Assembly (NCBI GenBank): GCA_016935755.1
Contig: JAFGQI010000049.1
Coordinates: 18,213-82,212, forward strand
From: Anaerolineales bacterium
GTDB lineage: Bacteria > Chloroflexota > Anaerolineae > Anaerolineales > UBA4823
Length of the DNA stretch: 64,000 bases
Reading direction: 5' to 3'
Program-made: the position numbers and the translations under genes
In this document: one piece after another, positions 62,318 through 64,000 of the stretch
How the letters are laid out: the number at the start of each line of letters is the position of its first letter
Numbering within the stretch: the stretch's first letter is position 1
The notes under the pieces: model-generated
What the model was told of the DNA's origin: nothing
Databases searched by the model: none
What the model saw: the letters and a program-made list of their open reading frames with translations, nothing else

Positions 62318-62698
62318 TTAGCTGTGGCCCGGTTTGATAAAGAGAAAATAGGCATAGCCAAACGCCAGGAGCCCATACAGGATTGGGCTGGACCAGCCGA
62401 AAGAGTTCACCTCCCCGCCAAGCTGCAGCTCCATGGAGGCAACAAAGCCGATTGCGTCCTGGATCAGGAGCGCCAGGGCGATGGCTCTGCGGGCCTCGAT
62501 AGAGGCTGCCTGTCGCCCGAACCACATCAGCGTTGCATAGCCGAGGATGGAGCCTCCAACCAGGCGAGTTGTCCAGATAGCTCCAGCATCCGGCACAAGA
62601 CCATATAGTTGACCTACCCAGACGGGAAACAGAGAACAAGATAAACCGAAAAAGACTGCGATGAAAAGATTGATCGTGAAGAGGTGCTGAAGCTTCAT
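62318..62698 (-). CDS. four-helix membrane protein, unknown family
   Basis: Protein of 126 residues with four hydrophobic segments (about residues 7-30, 41-60, 71-90 and 103-121) and few charges. GGAAGGAAA lies before the ATG. Its Gly-rich helix starts resemble DoxX/DUF-type small membrane proteins, but I recognise no motif. It is separated from the exonuclease gene by about 60 bases and may be its operon start. Confidence 0.68.
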   Translation of the reverse strand: MKLQHLFTINLFIAVFFGLSCSLFPVWVGQLYGLVPDAGAIWTTRLVGGSILGYATLMWFGRQAASIEARRAIALALLIQDAIGFVASMELQLGGEVNSFGWSSPILYGLLAFGYAYFLFIKPGHS

Positions 62699-62802
62699 AT
62701 GCTTTTTCCTTCCTTGTCTATATGAGCTAATTGTACACCTGGAAAGCTAATTTCGATTGCGTGAGTGGAAGGAAATCGGCCTATGATCAAATGATAAACG
62801 CG

Positions 62803-62843
62803 CAGCAGGTGCGATGCACTTCCAAAGTGCATCGCACCTGCTG
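62803..62843. repeat. perfect 19-bp inverted repeat (hairpin)
   Basis: Arms 62803-62821 and 62825-62843 are exact complements around a CCA loop; the left arm begins CAGCAGGTGCGATGCACTT. No T run follows on either side, so it is not a standard terminator. It lies seven bases from the copy of the tRNA-Asn 3' end at 62850. It may be a recombination-related hairpin. Confidence 0.75.
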
Positions 62844-62849
62844 TCAGCA

Positions 62850-62875
62850 GCTCCTCGACCAGGACTCGAACCTGG
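62850..62875. repeat. 26-bp direct repeat of the tRNA-Asn 3' end (att-like, left copy)
   Basis: Identical to 63780-63805, which is the 3' part of tRNA-Asn: 26 matching bases starting GCTCCTCGACC. The match ends sharply on both sides. Such a duplication of a tRNA 3' end is what site-specific integration at a tRNA leaves behind. The rest of the tRNA is not repeated here. Confidence 0.8.
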
Positions 62876-62961
62876 CGCAGCTGAGTTCAAATCCTTTACA
62901 CATCAATTTTCGCTGAATGCCAGCCAGTGTAAGGCAGCCTCTGCCAATACCACTGCGATGA

Positions 62962-63648
62962 CTAACTCTCCAAGGCCTCTGGCCAGGGGAAACCATCCGG
63001 GCTGGCCGTGGCTAATTGAACTAACTTCTCGTCGTTGTGTCCGTGGATTTGAGCCAGGAAGGGGAAATCCTGTGGACTGACCTGCAGCCTGGCAGCAGGA
63101 TCGGCAGGGAATGGACTGATCCAATGAGGAAAAACAATTTCCATCCCTTGCGCCTGCTGTGAAGCTTCTCTTTCAAAAGACTGGCGCGGTAGGATGTAAA
63201 TCATCCCCTCACACCACGGTTTTTGAAGCAGTACTGAATGTGTGATCGAAAAGAAATACATCGGCTCACTGAACTGATCGGCAGAAATCTTAGCCTGCAA
63301 GCAGGAGTTAAATAGGGTCATTTCTGGATATTTCTTGCGATCCAGTATGGCGAAATAGATAACCCAAATTCCATCGGTAGTAGCGTAAATGGCGCGCTGG
63401 CTGCTGAAAGCCCTTTTATCCATGGCCTGACGAGGTTCAACGATGCTAATATCCTGATTCTGTGAACCGTGGAGTACCAATTCCTTCGTTTCACAGAGAT
63501 AGGACAGGAATTGCCATTTTGGATATGGCAGCTGATAGTCGAGTAAACCGCCGTTGCGTCTTGACTGCCACAAATCTTCAAAAGCGCCTTGTATACCAGG
63601 TGATCGATCAACTGGGGGCCTAAGCAAGAGAAAATCGGGTGCTTCCAT
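62962..63648 (-). CDS. unknown protein carried between the tRNA-Asn repeats
   Basis: Protein of 228 residues with no family I can name. AGAAGGA precedes the ATG. It has LVLHGSQNQDISIVEPRQA (about residues 57-75), RAIYATTDGIWVIYFAI (84-101), and a later GMIYILPRQSFER. The HGS segment followed by a YATTD block and an acidic C-terminus recalls ADP-ribosyltransferase folds, but the match is loose. It is the only gene in a cassette of about 0.9 kb bounded by the 26-bp repeats and carries no integrase. Confidence 0.65.
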   Translation of the reverse strand: MEAPDFLLLRPPVDRSPGIQGAFEDLWQSRRNGGLLDYQLPYPKWQFLSYLCETKELVLHGSQNQDISIVEPRQAMDKRAFSSQRAIYATTDGIWVIYFAILDRKKYPEMTLFNSCLQAKISADQFSEPMYFFSITHSVLLQKPWCEGMIYILPRQSFEREASQQAQGMEIVFPHWISPFPADPAARLQVSPQDFPFLAQIHGHNDEKLVQLATASPDGFPWPEALES

Positions 63649-63734
63649 TCCTTCTCAACCTCTTCGGATTCGGTTTGGTCTGTTGAAGATTACGCACTGC
63701 CTGGCTGCTTATTATACTGAATAATTCCGCTTGG

Positions 63735-63765
63735 AAAAAACAAAACCCCAGGTCTGCACCTGGGG
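63735..63765 (-). terminator. intrinsic terminator downstream of tRNA-Asn
   Basis: Eight-base-pair stem CCCCAGGT/ACCTGGGG (63746-63753 with 63758-63765) around CTGC, followed on the minus strand by a T-rich run (TTTTGTTTTTT). It lies about 15 bases after the tRNA 3' end. Confidence 0.88.
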
Positions 63766-63779
63766 CTCAGAGATAAAAG

Positions 63780-63805
63780 GCTCCTCGACCAGGACTCGAA
63801 CCTGG
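63780..63805. repeat. 26-bp direct repeat, right copy within tRNA-Asn
   Basis: The tRNA-Asn copy of the repeat at 62850-62875; it covers the T-arm and acceptor 3' half and keeps the tRNA whole. Together the two copies bound about 930 bp. Confidence 0.8.
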
Positions 63806-63855
63806 AACCTAGCGGTTAACAGCCGCCCGCTCTGCCGAATTGAGCTATCGAGGAA
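63781..63855 (-). tRNA. tRNA-Asn (GTT)
   Basis: Seven-base-pair acceptor TCCTCGA/TCGAGGA, D-arm AGCTCAATTCGGCAGAGC, anticodon loop CTGTTAA (anticodon GTT), T-arm CCAGGTTCGAGTCCTGG and discriminator G. The CCA end is not encoded. A consensus promoter lies upstream and a terminator downstream. Confidence 0.97.
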
Positions 63856-63869
63856 TTTGGCGAAGGGCA

Positions 63870-63898
63870 TTATAAACTCAAGCCCCGCTTGTGTCAAG
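63870..63898 (-). promoter_or_regulatory. consensus promoter of tRNA-Asn
   Basis: On the minus strand TTGACA (63893-63898), a 17-base spacer and TATAAT (63870-63875), both perfect matches to the sigma-70 consensus. The start of transcription falls about 10 bases before the tRNA. Confidence 0.93.
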
Positions 63899-64000
63899 CG
63901 AAAGCGCGCTTGGTCAGCAATTCTCAATATGCTGAAGTTGGCGATGCCAATGGCGAAAAAGCCGTTTCTACAAAGCTGGTCAAGGCCATCAGCAAGGTTA
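63899..64000. other. right-edge sequence without an assignable gene
   Basis: Both strands stay open over these 100 bases but no start with a ribosome site and no family motif is seen. It could hold the end of a gene that begins or ends beyond the window. Confidence 0.3.

Noticed and set aside
63712..63927. 71-codon minus frame across tRNA-Asn and its promoter
   Set aside because: It overlaps a tRNA, its consensus promoter and its terminator.
1..64000. CRISPR arrays, rRNA genes, transposases, integrases or prophage structural genes
   Set aside because: No regularly spaced repeats, rRNA sequence, DDE or tyrosine-recombinase motifs were seen on either strand.

Overview
The window looks like chromosomal DNA from an uncultured or little-studied member of the Chloroflexota, most likely class Anaerolineae. 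This is an inference from gene content: paired DUF3048 lipoproteins, a DUF5667 protein behind an ECF sigma factor, V4R and roadblock proteins, very large GAF-domain kinases, and TadE/TadG-like surface proteins. No taxonomic marker gene is present to prove it. Most of the window is GC-rich with tightly packed operons that often overlap as ATGA or GTGA. One stretch, about 56.2-59.6 kb, is clearly AT-rich and looks acquired.

Layout. 1-1.7 kb: ATPase and substrate-binding lipoprotein of a nitrate/sulfonate-type ABC importer, running off the left edge. 1.8-4.6 kb: a four-gene signalling operon (roadblock, V4R, response regulator with a worn GGDEF domain, polyprenol-phosphate glycosyltransferase). 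4.6-9.3 kb: rsmA and envelope genes (LCP ligase, polyprenyl-phosphate sugar transferase, polysaccharide flippase). 9.4-17.3 kb: ECF sigma factor with a DUF5667 partner, then four secreted or pilin-like genes; the first joins a TadE segment to a polyproline hinge and Ig-like repeats. 17.3-17.5 kb: SRP RNA with its own promoter and a two-way terminator. 17.6-19.6 kb: a lone Tat-exported molybdopterin-family protein. 19.7-21.1 kb: two toxin-antitoxin remnants beside tRNA-Ser(GGA). 21.2-29.0 kb: acetyltransferase, GH1 beta-glucosidase, thiolase, folK, folP, aconitase. 29.0-35.7 kb: membrane proteins, surE, two DUF3048 lipoproteins, DUF2085, DUF4126 and DUF4190 proteins. 35.7-40.45 kb: a TPP-riboswitch-controlled thiamine salvage operon (thiN-thiB-thiP-thiQ). 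40.45-53.8 kb: two signalling operons, one with a 2470-residue kinase carrying about ten GAF domains between two response regulators, the other with DUF4388, a small GTPase, an alpha/beta hydrolase and a beta-helix protein. 53.9-56.2 kb: an autoregulated-looking WYL regulator operon. 56.2-59.6 kb: AT-rich island with an orphan HicB, a membrane J-domain protein and a HEPN-motif protein. 59.6-64 kb: small membrane protein, Lnt-like acyltransferase, a DEDDh exonuclease-WYL fusion, a membrane protein, a long perfect hairpin, and a one-gene cassette flanked by a 26-bp duplication of the tRNA-Asn 3' end.

How the genes work together. The thiamine operon takes up thiamine and converts it to TPP, and TPP shuts the operon off through the riboswitch. 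The roadblock protein, small GTPase, DUF4388 protein, response regulators and giant kinase are the kinds of parts found in MglA/MglB-like signalling, although they lie in separate operons. The 9.4-17.3 kb block reads as a regulated surface-structure operon whose assembly machinery must lie elsewhere. The 55-64 kb region, with two WYL proteins, HEPN and HicB motifs, a J-protein, a nuclease and a tRNA-associated duplication, has the make-up of an accessory, possibly defensive, region.
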